Of a DNA stretch of 64,000 bases, positions 21,807-33,564 are shown in pieces. The notes beneath the pieces are model-generated. The model did no database searches and was not told the DNA's origin. It saw only the letters and a list, made by a program, of their open reading frames with translations. The first letter of the stretch is position 1. Every line of letters starts with the position of its first letter. The position numbers were made by a program, and so were the translations under genes. The DNA is from Symsagittifera roscoffensis. Lineage: Eukaryota > Xenacoelomorpha > Acoela > Convolutidae. The DNA lies in NCBI RefSeq assembly GCF_963678635.1, contig NW_026971484.1:1-64000 (forward strand). The letters run 5' to 3'.

Positions 21807-24800
21807 GAGCGCAAATTTGCATTAACTTGCTCAAACAATCAAACAGCCCTTCAGTACAGGCACCAAAAAAAATCCCACAACTTTGATCGTAACCATCCGG
21901 TTTGATAAAAATGCCTCTCACCACAATATATTTAACAAAGACAAACGGGAGGGATCACATCTCATCTCGGGTTTGCTTTCTACTGATTTTAATTTTTTTT
22001 TTACTGTTTTTGGTTTTTCGGGTATCTTTTTATATGTTTTTTGGTTTTTTTTTTGGGTATAGGCTACTGTCCCTTTGATTTCTTGTATATCTTTTAAGAG
22101 TCTTTGGTCATAAACAGCTAAGGAAACGATGGGACCGCTGAACCCCCATCACCTTTTACGATACGTAAATTTTTGTTATTAAACTATGTTAAAAAGCAAT
22201 ATCTGAAATCTGGTAGGCTTCCGCGTTCCAAACCACCCTTCCGCCTCTTGTTTAAGGGCCTTACTTTGAGCATCCTCTCGGCGCGGATTTCTTCAATAAC
22301 TGGTCTGTCGGTGTAAAATCCAATGTGTGACATTTGACCGGAAGTACATAACGACGGAAAATGAAGCTAGGTTCTAAGAGGACTGGCTAGCGTCTAAATA
22401 CAGGGTCTACACTTCATTATGTGGTCCTTTACCATCAGTTCGACGAAGTCGTTACAACCTAAAAGATATTTGCCAAAACGCGCAAACTACCTTAGTTAAA
22501 TGCAAAAACAGTGAGCTTATGTCTGGGTCTCAGTAAACCCAGACTACCAGACCACGAGGTCACTCCTAAAATCAGGGCATCCACTTAATTATTATTTAAT
22601 TATTGTTTTTGTTATGTAGATTAAAGTCATCATATCTACCGGAGATGGATCAGCGCTCCCTCAACTCCTAGTTTTTCATGCTCTGAGAATGAACTTGATG
22701 CTATTTTGATTGAAAACTAGGATCTTCCCAGAAGCTAAAAGTTGTTAAAACATAGTTTACAGTTTCTCTCCGAGACCCCTCCGGATTCTTGAACCCATGC
22801 AAAAAGCTGTCTTTTTGACCAAGAAGATGGGTAGCAGAATTGTTCGGATAGCCCTACTGATTCTCGGGAATTGCTCAGTAATGATTTTAGCTGTGCAATA
22901 GAAATTTCGTCGACTGTAACTTCTGTCTTTCCTTCTGGTTTATCGCATGTCTTTTTTCGTACTAGCGGTTTCAGTTGCAGCAAAAATCAGAATTGCTACG
23001 TGTCAAGCACGCTCAAATAAAAAAAGAAAGATATTTCGCCAATTCAAACTGACCACTCCGATTACGTTCAAATTAATGATCAAGATGTTAATCGTCCGTA
23101 ACAGTCCTTTTTCCACCAAACTGCTTCCAAAAAAAAACTCGTCGATGATATGCATCTTCAATCATTATGGTTGAATCTAAAAATACAAGAGGTATTATCC
23201 TTGACCCTGGAACCAATGGTTATAGGGCCTATTTCTCCTAGCCTAATTTATGACGTAAGCGGAAGTCTGTTACATCTTATGATCAGTTTTACTAATCCGC
23301 CTATTCAAAAAAAATGCACACTCCTCTAGGAACCTCATGAAAAACAATGAAAACTGGCATATTCAGACCTGGACTCAGTAAAAAAAACGAAACTTCCAGA
23401 GAGTTTAGTTTCGTTCCTTGCACCCGAACTGGCACAGTCAAACCTTCCAAGGAACGCCGAAATCAACTTCAAAGGCGTTATTACCGAGATTGCAGTCAAG
23501 AAGAGGCTTAGAATGTTCCAGAACTTTATTTTTTCAAAATTTTGATTTCAACTGGATAAACGATAAACGGCTATTTTGACCAGAAGTAGACGGAAGAACA
23601 AAAGAACCGGATTACAAGACGAAAATTGGTCGGAAAATAGAGAAAATAAAATAAAAGATAAACACAGCTTTTCATCGTGACATTAGGACCCAATCGTGAC
23701 ATTCGACGAGAATGGCCTGAAACACATAGCAGAAACAAAAATTTTTGATAGCAATTGAGTGAGAAATTCGTTGTTTCAAAGAATTAACGGTCTTGATGAT
23801 GCAATTGAACCAATTCGGAAGGGTCAATTTGGAGTAATGAAACACTTTTTTTTTAAAATTCAAAGTAGGCGTGCATGACAAGTGAAAGTTTTATTTTTCG
23901 CCAGTACTCAAAAGCGCAAAAGTCCCGGAGTTTTCGCTAGTCAAAATAAAAAGAACCACAAATTTTGCTAAACGAGATAAACGAGAGGAAAAAAGTGATC
24001 GACAACAGTTTTCGAAGAACGCTACGAGTTGTAGCTATTGTACAGCTACAATCGTTACCCAGCAACTCCGTAGAACTCGGTGGGCTATTGGGAAGATCCG
24101 CTACTCTTCCTGATTGCAAAAAAAAACAGCTCTTTGGTTGGGCTCGGAAATCCGGAGAGGTCCTGGGAAAGATAGTAAAAACTAAATTTTAACAAGTTTT
24201 AGCTTCCCGGAATGCCTTGAACTGAAATAAATTAACATCTAATTCGTTTTTCAAGCTAGGAAACGAGGGAAAAAACATAAATAGTAGCTCTGATCACACA
24301 TTGAAACTACTTTGATAGAGACGTTTAAAAGCATGTGAAGTTTTGTTTAGATGGTAGCCAGTCGTTTTGAAACCTAGCTTCATTTTCTTTCAGTATGTAC
24401 TTTCGGGCGAATGATACACACTTTTTTTTATGGCGCTCCTGGAGTTAGTGCGATGGTTAGTGCGATAAAAATTGTTATTCGGACACCATGCCCTAGTAAA
24501 AACCCTTTTACCAACAACATTCCTGGCCCCAGTGAAGTCGAACATGAGGAGTTTGATTTATTAGATTCGTCAATCCGGAGGGGTCCATGTAGCTCTGTTT
24601 TTGACAGTTTTTTCGGCGGAAACTTTCAGATCGGTTTTTTTGCATCAAACTAGAAGACTATAGGACTTATGAGCTCAGATGATTGATTTTTAGATCAGTA
24701 AGACTAGAATTCCTTAAAAAATTAGGCGGAACCTTCAAAATTGAAAGTTTTTTGATGTTTTGTTCTGTACTGATAAAACAGGAACTGAGTAGGCTTAAGC

Positions 24801-25600
24801 GTAAGCTAACTTTTGTATAAGAAATTAAGCATAGAAAACTTTTTTGAATTGTTCTCAGCAAAACCAACGGTTTTGAAGCTAAATCCTTTCATTTTTTGTA
24901 AGAAAGTTTTTTCGAAAGCCCTTATGTCCTTACCAAACGGTAGCAACGGTTGAATACGTCACTTTTATGTTGTTCACGAGAAAAAGGAAGGTTAAGAAAC
25001 TTGAAAACGGCAGACAAGTCGGAAATAGGCTCTTTAAAAGACCCCTCACAGGTTAGGGAAATTGTTAAATAAGCAGTTTAGCTTCAATCCGGACGCGTCT
25101 GAAACCAGAACGAAACCTTCCTAGTTAAATTATTTTGCCGAATAGGCCCTGAGACTGTATCCGGAAGGGTCTCGGTATACTCTTTTGACACCTCGGGAGG
25201 GTCATATTGTGCCTAGCCGGAGTGTCCCAATCAGGAAGGGTCATGTTTTGTTTATACCGATGGGGTCCCAATTGTGATGGGTACTATTTTTTGCCAATCC
25301 AGAGGGGTCTCAATTCGGATGGGCCCTGTTTTTCGCCAACTCGAAGAGGTCCCATCTCAGAGGGGTCCTGTTTTTTGCCACTTCGGAAATTTCCCTGTGC
25401 GCCGATCCAGAGGGGTCTAAGAAATTTTTACGGACGCAATCGTAAGAATCCTATTACGTACGTTAAAGAAGAAAGACAAGACATTTAGTGAATAGTGTTA
25501 AGTTATAAGGACAATTAGGTAGACAAAAAAGCAGGAAAAAGTGACTGCACTGGTAACTTGCCTTTAAAAAAATTTAAAAAACCAAAAACCAAAACAGGTC
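21807..25600 (+). repeat. Macrosatellite unit D (3.8 kb, truncated at right)
   Basis: It follows unit A through the 13900-14800 block (here 23300-24230) and the GTGCGATAAAAATTGTT block (24466), then the GGGGTCC cluster (25180). It breaks off at AAAACAGGTC near 25600, where C continues with TAACCCGGAG. It is the last unit of the array. Confidence 0.75.
25180..25420 (+). repeat. GGGGTCC minisatellite of unit D
   Basis: About seven copies, more diverged than in A to C (for example GATGGGCCCTG and AGAGGGGTCCTG). Confidence 0.65.
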
Positions 25601-25689
25601 CATTACGAGGCCGAACTGTGCACTGGATAGGAACACATTTTTGTGTCTGTAGTTTCTTGGATTTCAGAGACAACTCTTAAAATATTTTC

Positions 25690-25960
25690 CAAAAATTAAG
25701 TGGATTCCAATAACAAATCTTCCGTGGATTCCGCATATGTAAATTTTTTCGGCACAATGATTTTGTTGCGGGTTCCGCAACAACAAATATAGCTAGTTGT
25801 TCTGGATTCTGCAACTGTAAGTGGATTCCGCAAAGTGTAAGTGGAATCCGCAAATGTAAGTGGAATCCGCAAAATTTGTTTGCAGAATCTGCAAACGTAA
25901 GCGGATTCCGCAAATTGTGAAAGGATTCCGCAAATTGTAAGTGGATTCCGCATTTTTGTT
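25690..25960. repeat. GGATTCCGCAAATTGTAAGT minisatellite
   Basis: About ten copies of a motif of roughly 20 bases, GTGGATTCCGCAAATTGTAA, with variants GGAATCCGCAAATGTAAG and AGAATCTGCAAACGTAAG. Single copies of the same phrase occur far away at about 38520 (GATTCCGCAGATTGTAGGTAAG) and 41080 (GGTTCCGCAGATTGTAAGTGAG). Minus-strand ORFs across it are repeat artefacts. Confidence 0.75.
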
Positions 25961-26089
25961 TATTACTGAACTTGCATCTGAACAATTAAAAGCTAGAGGT
26001 GGAATATTTGATTTATTATCTATAGGAATTTGAACGCAAAAGTACTTATCCATTTGTCAGCGGAAACCTCAAACAAATCCTAAAACATT

Positions 26090-26385
26090 GGTAAAATATG
26101 TGGTTTGAAATGGCTGTTCAGGGTTTGAAATAGCAGTTCATGTTTGAAATGAGGGTAATTCACTCATCAGTATTTGAGATGAGATGGCTTAGTGATGATC
26201 AAGACATCATCATCAGTATTTGAGATGAGACAGTTCAGTTTGAAAAAGCAGCTAAGTCACTCAACAGTATTTGATATGAGATGGTTCAAAAATTATCATC
26301 GCACTCATCAGTTTTTGAGATGAGATGTTTAAGTTGGTTCAGAAATTATCATCGCACTCATCAGCATTTGAGACGGGATAGAGGA
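26090..26385. repeat. CATCAGTATTTGAGATGAGAT repeats
   Basis: Five to six copies of CATCAGTATTTGAGATGAGATG with 20-60 base spacers that also recur (GGTTCAGAAATTATCATCGCACT). The core CAGTATTTG.GAT is shared with the arrays near 30350 and 33700. Confidence 0.65.
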
Positions 26386-26524
26386 GGGCTCGATTGTATT
26401 TTTTGAAAGCTGAACTGGAATGTCCTCTGCAAACTGGATTAAAATCCTCTTTTAATTAAATCTGAGAAGAAAAACCTTTACAAGCGGTAACTAAAAATAC
26501 ATTTCGAAATGTAAATTATTGTTT

Positions 26525-27925
26525 TTAAATATTGTTGAGCAATTGGATCAGTTTTTCTGTTCTTTCTAAATCCTTTTCCTCGAAATCTCCACTTTCGACA
26601 AAGCGTCTGTGTTCTCTCAATGGCTCATAATGGTATTCATAGTCTGGTGTTTTTGTTGAAATATTTGTCTCCTCGGCTGCTTTTGCTGTTTTTGAATCCT
26701 TCCCCTCTCCTTGACAAAGCGTCTTTGTTGTCTTAATGGCCCACTATGGTACTCGTAGTCTGAGGTGTTTGTTGAAATTTTCTCCAGATAAAGTTTGCGT
26801 TTGCCTCTCTTATTGAAGTTAACTTTCTCGTTCCACAATTTTTTACTCGAATCGTTTGACGTGTTTGAATTCTGATGTTTGAAGGTAATTAAAATAAAAG
26901 CCTTCACAGAGTCAAGTGGAGTATCTTTATCCGGAAAAACGAAGGGGTAAGACTTTCGAACTGCATACTCGAAAGGAGATCAAATATTTCGTCAGCTGAA
27001 GAGTGCGAAGAATAACAGCACCGAATGATTCTCTCAGACACTGTTTTAACCAATCTCCCAGGCATTATCTCGTTTTTAGCGAAGAACATTGCAGTTGGAA
27101 TGATTGTAAGCACTTCTGGACTTGAGATGCGCGGCTTGCGAGGCATTTTTAAAATTTCAGACGCAGACGACGGCTTGCAGAAATGGATTTTGGTTTTTTT
27201 GCCATCTAAGGTGAGCCAGTTTTGAATTGACAGAACAAAGTTTTACAGTTGATACTGACATAATAAAAAGGGGAACTTTAGTGTTGAATCTAAGTACAAG
27301 CTCTTTCATCAAGAACTCAAAAGAGTTTTGTTACAAAATGGACCACATTATTTTGAAATGATCAGAGCCATGCGGATACGGCTTGAAAGGTGGCTGAAAG
27401 ACAGCTCTCCCTGCAAGGGATGAAAATGGAATCTGCTTTGCAAAACGTTGTGTCGATGTAAATATTCTCAAAATTATGGACAGCAGCTTCTTGTAAATCG
27501 TCGAAAAGATGATTGTTTCGCTTCGTATAACCAACTTGCCATGTGAAATTGCCAGTAAAAAGGACATATTTTTAAGAACATTACTGAACCTGGACAGTGA
27601 CCTGCAAGAATAAGAGTGACAGTTAGGTTATGATCCTCGTCCCTTTCCAATGAAACATTCAAGGTTGTCTCAATATCTGAATCCAGAGTTATAATATATG
27701 GAGTTAACTGAACACAAAGCGGCAATGCACTCAAGAAAGCAGCCGAAACTTTATGACAATAAATTTTCAAGTTATAGTGTTTTAACCTTTCGAAGAGCTC
27801 AGGCTCATTAAGGCCTACCATGTGATCTGTATGACAGTTCGAAAGAGAATAAACCGTAGAATTGAGGTTCTCAGCATTGAAGCGATCAATTGAAACCCAG
27901 CAGATTCTGATATTGGACCGGCAAT
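26525..27925 (-). pseudogene. DCLRE1C: Artemis/SNM1-type nuclease (metallo-beta-lactamase plus beta-CASP), decayed
   Basis: Artemis opens DNA hairpins and trims ends in non-homologous end joining and V(D)J recombination. Matching motifs run in family order along the minus strand. WVSIDRF (about 27890) is the motif-1 Asp region. SNCHTDHM (about 27830) is the HxHxDH block with its first His replaced by Asn. AGHCPGSVMFL (about 27590) is motif 3. FTGNFTW (about 27545) is motif 4 with Asn in place of the metal-binding Asp. YIDTTFC (about 27460) is beta-CASP motif A, and CCYSSHSSADEI (about 27000) covers beta-CASP motif B. Homology needs at least three frame changes, and a TGA lies after SAWL (about 27370). 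An acidic tail ends at 26525. From motif 1 to the C-terminus there is no room for introns, so it may be a retrocopy or a gene carried by an element. Its first exon is not seen; an AG splice acceptor lies near 27930. Confidence 0.85.
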
Positions 27926-28289
27926 TTCTGACATAATTATAAAAGGAAAAAGGTGGTATGAACAGTGAGTTAATAAAATGAGGACTGACGATACATTCTA
28001 TAGTTTCTAAGAAAGGAGAAGACCACCACATTTTGATCGTCATTAGCCCGTTTTGAGTGTAAGCATCTATCCTTGCTTATTTAATACAGCCAAAACTTTT
28101 ATCATTTGGGCGCATAATTAAGATTACACGAGTGGATCCGAAAAACAATAACAATTAGCTTCAGTAGAGCCAATTTTTTCGAGTCAAAAAGAAAAACTTG
28201 GGCGTTTTAATTCCATAACGATCATTAATGATTTATCTAATTTAAACTACTATGTACCACCAATAAAACATAACTATGAGGGGCAATTA

Positions 28290-29280
28290 ACTGAAAGAGA
28301 AAAAAGTTTCCACAGTTTTACAAGAAAGAAAGTAAAGACTAGATGATTGACAGATAAGTTGATGAGGGCTATACTGACTGATAAGAGGGCACCAGTCATG
28401 GCTTTTAATTGACTGAATGACTAAAGTTACTGGTTGATGAGGCACTGAGACGGTGGCATATACTATGGCGGCATTTGCACTAAAACAGTTTTCTAATAGA
28501 AACCTAGTCATAAAAAATGGTAGTTAGTAATATTTTTTGAGATTTAAGATTTTGAAGCATACTGATAATCTGATGGGATGGGCGATATGACTCTGTGCTG
28601 GTATATGACTCTGGCAGTAAAAATCAGTTTTCTGATAAACTAGTCACAAAATATTTTCAATAATATATTTAAAGATTAGAGATTTTGAAGCTAACTGTTA
28701 ACTGATCTGAAGTAAGTTTCAAAATAAGTGAGGGTACTGATAGTGAGGGTACTCATAGCATACTGTCAGGCATTTGCATACTGTTTGCATACTGTCGGGT
28801 GGTTGATTTGGTTGATTGTTCTCACTACGGCGTCATTTGCACTAAAAACAGTTGTCTAATAAACTAGTCATAAAACAATTGAGCAATACGTTTTGAGATT
28901 TGAGATTTTGAAACCTACTGAAAATCTTACTGTGGAAAACTGTTGAACTCTGTTTGAATTCTGATGACTGGCTTTGTGACGGGATTTGCTTAGCACCAAA
29001 ATAATGAGGGCGATTATTTTGCACTAAAAAAAAAACAGTTTTCTAATAAACTGGTCATAAATTGTTTTAGTAATACATTTGAGATTTGAGCATTTGAAAG
29101 TTACTGATAATCTGACTGGGGAAAATGGTTGAACTCTGATTGAGCTTTGATGACTGGCTTTGTGACTGGCTTTGTGACGTACTATGGCGGCATTTGTTGA
29201 GCGTCGCTAAAAAACAGTTTTTTAAAAAGCTATTCAAAAACCTCTTTAGTAATATATCTTGAGATTTTGAACCTTCACAA
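28290..29280. repeat. Diverged tandem repeats of about 140-225 bases
   Basis: Five copies of the phrase CAGTTTTCTAATAAACTAGTCATAAA followed by TTTTGAGATTTGAGATTTTGAA and ACTGATAATCTGACTGG. They start near 28487, 28627, 28851, 29037 and 29215. Several also contain ATGGCGGCATTTGCACTAAAA. No coding; minus-strand ORFs here are repeat-derived. Confidence 0.65.
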
Positions 29281-29660
29281 TGAAGGTCCGACCCCAGGCT
29301 GAGATGACCCAGCGGTTCTGGCGCGTCCTCGGCCACGGTCCCGGCCTGGCAGGTTTGCAGTCGCGGTGACTCACAGCGGTGCTCGTCCGCGACTGCGCCC
29401 CCGCCGCTTGCCCAATTACAGAGCATGTCGTCATCACTCGAGGAGACCTCTTCGACTTATCGATCCGAGACCACAGCGTGCCCGCTACCGCGACCCCGCC
29501 CGTACGAGATCGCAAGAGTGTTCAAAGCGTTGCTATCCTCCTCGTCACTGCCCGAGAGCAGTTCAAAAGTTCAAAGTCGAAGACACTCCTCAGTTGCTCC
29601 GGTTCCGACACATGATAATCCCCGACATTTGTCTCCTCGTCTGAGGAACTAAGCAAAGAT
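29281..29660. other. GC-rich, CpG-rich island with open frames
   Basis: The composition changes abruptly to roughly 55-60% GC with many CpG, against about a third GC around it. Long frames are open on both strands, as expected from GC content alone. The plus-strand frame 29425-29652 (MSSSLEETSSTYRSETTACP) is Ser/Pro-rich and has no known motif. It could be a promoter island with a first exon, or a recently arrived fragment. I cannot tell which. Confidence 0.4.
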
Positions 29661-30300
29661 AAAACATTATCGATATGGAAGAAGGGTTGGATGTTCTTTG
29701 ATGATTTACATTGGGAAGGTTCAAGTTAGTGGTCAAAGGTGGAAAGAAGAGGTTGTTTGCATGGCACCAGGCTTAGTTAGTTTAACAGTAAACAAAGTCA
29801 AAAGTATTAGTTAGCAGAGAAACCACGAATGGAAAGGCGACAAGTCCCGCCGACAGAAGGGTCACTTCGGCTCAGGCCCTATCCTGTATCATCATCCAGC
29901 ATCTTAAACACAACTTGTGTGCAACGTCACTACCGTGAATTTTGTAGAGCTCCATCGTCGCAGCATATAGGGAACATTTCATCTTCTCCATTGGTGGCAT
30001 CATCATGTTTTCCGAAATTCAGTAATTCAGTTAGTTACTCAGACTGCATTCTAAAAATTAGTATCATATTTCAATTTATCGAAAGAAAAAAAACTGTTTT
30101 TAAAAGGTCAATTATTAAATCTAGTCATTTTGTACATATTCGTTGAAAAAACTGCAAAGATTATATAATTCAAAAATCTTCAGACCCTTTTGATATTTGG
30201 GCAGGCAATTCCCCCACTGGCATATTTCCGCATGACCCACGATTGTGTTGGAAGAGACTGTCCATCCTTAGTTGTTAGCTTAAAGTACAAAATTATCAAA
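29661..30300. other. No recognisable gene
   Basis: A plus-strand frame at 29829-30146 begins MERRQVPPTEGSLRLRPYPV and turns hydrophobic and AT-driven in its second half. I cannot support it as a gene. Confidence 0.35.
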
Positions 30301-30329
30301 ATTTATCATGGGAAGTTAAACTGAGTTTT

Positions 30330-30500
30330 TGGGATAAATTAATCATTTCAGTATACGGGATGACGAAACTCAGTTTTGGGTTTTTCAGTATATGCGATTA
30401 GTTAAGTTTTTCAGTATATGCGATTAAACTGGGTGCATTAAACTGGATTTAACTTTGGGATACGGAAGTAAGTATTTCAGTACTTGGGATGAAGTACTTA
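30330..30500. repeat. TTTCAGTATA.G.GAT repeats
   Basis: Five loose copies: TTTCAGTATACGGGATGA, TTTTTCAGTATATGCGATTA (twice), a partial CTTTGGGATACGG and TTTCAGTACTTGGGATGAAG. The core resembles the CAGTATTTGGGAT array at 33690-34010 on the other side of the neighbouring gene. Confidence 0.45.
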
Positions 30501-30504
30501 CATA

Positions 30505-33155
30505 TTATATTCTGGCAAGGTGGTGATCTAAGGCTTTGCCGTGCGCCTTCAGACTTCTCCAGACCTCCTCCATATCTTCTAATTTTTGTGGCGGAATCAC
30601 GTCTCTGGTGCTAGAAAAATATCATTCTCTATTTCATTTATTTCGACAAAAATTATCAGTTTAATCTTTGATACTTACCACAGATGCACCACAAGCTCAT
30701 TCAGAGCCAACATCGGAAAAGCAGGGTAGCAGCTGCTGAAGGGCTCTTCGTATTTCCGCTCATGTCGAAAACCTTTGGCAGCCGTCAGCAGGTGTCCACG
30801 ATGAATGAAGTCGACACCCAGAGACACTTACTCTGAATGCGTTTCAACCATGTGTATCATGCCAGCTGGCATAACCCGGGCCTGGTGCTCCGTCAGAACC
30901 GCTTTCTGACACCCTCCAGCATCACAGCGAGGGTCATCTCCGGGAAACATCGGTTTTCAACCCAGAGATTGCTGCATCAGATATTCCTGGAATATTTGCT
31001 TGTTCTTGACCGACGGGGCCATCAAATAAAATGTTTTGCAGCCTAAAAGAAAAAAGACCTAAGTGGAACATATTTATATATTTCGTTAAAAAAATTGTGC
31101 AACAAACTTTGTTTAACCTTTCACTAAAAAGTACTTCACAGATGTACCGGAGAAACCCTGGTGAAATGGTGTTATTACACCAGCCTGCGATAACAGCAGG
31201 TAGCTTGACTTCTTCGTCGGTACTTCTGTCTTCTTCAACTTCCTTTTATGTATGTGTCCCGAAGACACATCCTTGACTGCTTTTGCTACAGAGAAATTCG
31301 TGGCGGCCGACAAGGAAGCATCAGCATCAATGATACTCCAGAACCTTGGCGGCATTGATCGGAACAAAGTTTGAACATCAGCTGGCTTACTTGAACTAAT
31401 ATATTCCTAGGATTGAACACAAATGTGAAGTTAAACTTATTTGAAAACTGGAGTCTTTTTAGGAGTCTACTTACTTTACAAACTGATTACCTTTTCCTTT
31501 AAGATGTACTGTCTAGTTCTGAGTTCCTCGGGGTGTTCCTTCAAAATTTAGTCAATGAAATTTTCCCCATACATTCTGCTGTCAAACTGGCAACTATCCG
31601 CTAGTTGGCTTTGGAACCCACTGATGAATTTAGCCGATGGAACTAACAAAGCTCATTGTTGGCCAATAAATCAGTCTGACTGGATCCAGCTGACAAGATC
31701 AACCGCAGGCACGCACTGTATTAGACTTGAGGCAGGCAAGATCTAACAAAACACCCAATAAAGATGATCGAAATTTAATTATAACGACTTTGAGCTAGTT
31801 TTAGGTTCAGATGCTTACTTACGAAAGTCTCTCTCTTAGTTTGCCATGGTCAATTGGAGGTAACATGTCAATCTGACTGGCACTCGTGCTACAAGAGCTG
31901 CCTGAAACCACGGCAAAACTCTGCGGTTTTTCCCGAAGAGCTTTTGATTTCTGTTTTCGCACCAGAGGAGGTCTTTCGTCTGTTCTCAGATCTGCTTCAA
32001 CCAGATGAAGTGGCGAAATGGAGCCTGGTAGAGAAAAGGGCGAAACGAACTCAGGTACGAGAGGAAGTGGATCTGGCCCCAGACACGGTCCATTCGGTTT
32101 CTCGGGAAAAGGTACCAACCTAGATGGCGCAGCTGGCGCACCGATGGGCAGATTTGCGCACCGATAGGTGACTTTCGAGGTATGTTCATCGATGGTACTG
32201 GTCATTTCTGGAGCGTTAACTGTAGTACCAACAGCACCTGGAGCAGTGCCCTTGTTCTTTGATAGTACTTGTCACTTCTGGAGCAGTAACTGCAGTACCA
32301 ACAGTACCTGGAGCAGTGCCCTTGGAGATTTCACTGTCATTCACTGGAAAAGAGGGCGAAAATAGTGATGTTGATCTAATTGCAGACTATATTATATAAG
32401 AGAAAAACGGTGTTTTGTTACATACAACTTGAATGGTCAAAAAGGGTTCCTCATCCTCCGGCTCCATTTTGCACCAAAACGTCGCCAATTGTTCCTGCTT
32501 GTACCCGATCCTCGCCTCTGACTCGTTTGGTGCCTGCTTGCAACAGGTAGTCGTCAAATCATGCCCAATTCTGCCTTGCTCATGTTTGTTCCAGGAGGTC
32601 GTCCTGCTCGTCGTCTTGGTCTTGGTCGTCTTTCTGCTGATTCCCAACGCATTTCTTACGGTAGTCCGTCTCGTCGTCTGCCTCTTTGTCGTTGTCGTGA
32701 TACATTCTAGTTGCGCAGACGTGGACTGAATTAATTGGCTTAGTGCCAAAACAGTTTGAATTTGAAGTCAATAAACATATCTTATTTTATATCTTATTTC
32801 AAAAGTACACATCTTCACTCACTCTGATCATTGCGATTTCTTCCTCGCAGATCAAATTTGCCCTCCTCTGCTTCGCTCTGTATGGTAATTGGCACCCCTC
32901 ATAAGTGTCCCGCACAAAGTTTTGTTTTTGTCTTTGTGGGAGAGAGCAGCTTTCGTTTCATCCCAGATCATCGATTGGCTCTTATTCTTTCCCAGCATCC
33001 AGGCGACAACACATGCTCTGCAGTTCTGTAGCAGTCGCTGAAGCTCTCTGTGCCACAGAACATGCAAGTCAGTTTCTGGAGTTTCGCATCCCTCTTCTGG
33101 CATCGCTTTTCAGCAAAATGGCGGACCATGTTGCTTTTCTTCGGAAATTGTAGGT
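30505..33155 (-). pseudogene. Multi-exon zinc-finger gene of unknown family, broken
   Basis: Coherent protein segments are joined by small introns on the minus strand. The N-terminal exon (about 33155-32825) has a zinc-finger-like KCDLQFPKKSNMVRHFAEKR, a following Cys, and CMFCGTESFSDCYRTAEH. An acidic/Lys stretch follows (32400-32770), then a Pro-rich part with a tandem TAPGxVGTxVxAPE repeat (32205-32340) and LVPFPEKPNGPCLGP (31819-32205). Then come KEHPEELRTRQYILKEK (about 31510), SMPPRFWSIIDADASLSAAT (about 31340) and a C-terminal part ending EEVWRSLKAHGKALDHHLAR. The last intron has GTAAGT and TTTCTAG edges (30612-30677). At least three in-frame stops and several frame changes mark it as broken. 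No catalytic domain is recognised; a transcription factor or transposon-encoded protein are both possible. Confidence 0.5.
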
Positions 33156-33185
33156 CGCACTTTGGAAACGAAAAGAAAATTAAAA

Positions 33186-33540
33186 TCAGTCCAAGAAAGG
33201 ATTAATAGCCAAGTCCTCTTTACAAGACAAAATTGACTCATATGTGAGGTGGGGGAAAAGATAAACGTTAAGAATCATGATAGACTTACTTTTGCACTCG
33301 AAGCCAGTCATATAGCGGGTGGATCGGTAATGAATAAAGGTAATCAAATCGAAAAAAAAAGAACCAGATTTGAAAATAGTTTTAAAATAAATTGATAGGA
33401 TCAACCACGGTTTTTCAATACTAAAAAACCAATTTTCAAGAAATAAAAATTGAAACTAAATTTTTTGATGACATATTCGTTACAAGGTACCAAAGAGACG
33501 AGAAAATAACAGGATCCAAAACCGCGGTTTTGTACCCTGT
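33186..33540. other. No gene seen
   Basis: AT-rich; ends in a run of about 10 C at 33547, just before the minisatellite area. Confidence 0.4.
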
Positions 33541-33564
33541 TAACTACCCCCCCCCCACCACCAT

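Noticed and set aside
25677-26053. Three overlapping minus-strand ORFs rich in RNPLTxCG-like text
   Set aside because: Translation of the TTCCGCA minisatellite; no independent evidence of coding.
29246-29652. Five overlapping ORFs in the GC-rich island as separate genes
   Set aside because: High GC lowers stop frequency in every frame; none has a recognisable domain, so only the island is reported.
32433-32729. Plus-strand Val/Leu/Cys-rich ORF that could pass for a membrane protein
   Set aside because: It is the complement of the acidic/Lys/Thr-rich exon of the minus-strand zinc-finger gene.
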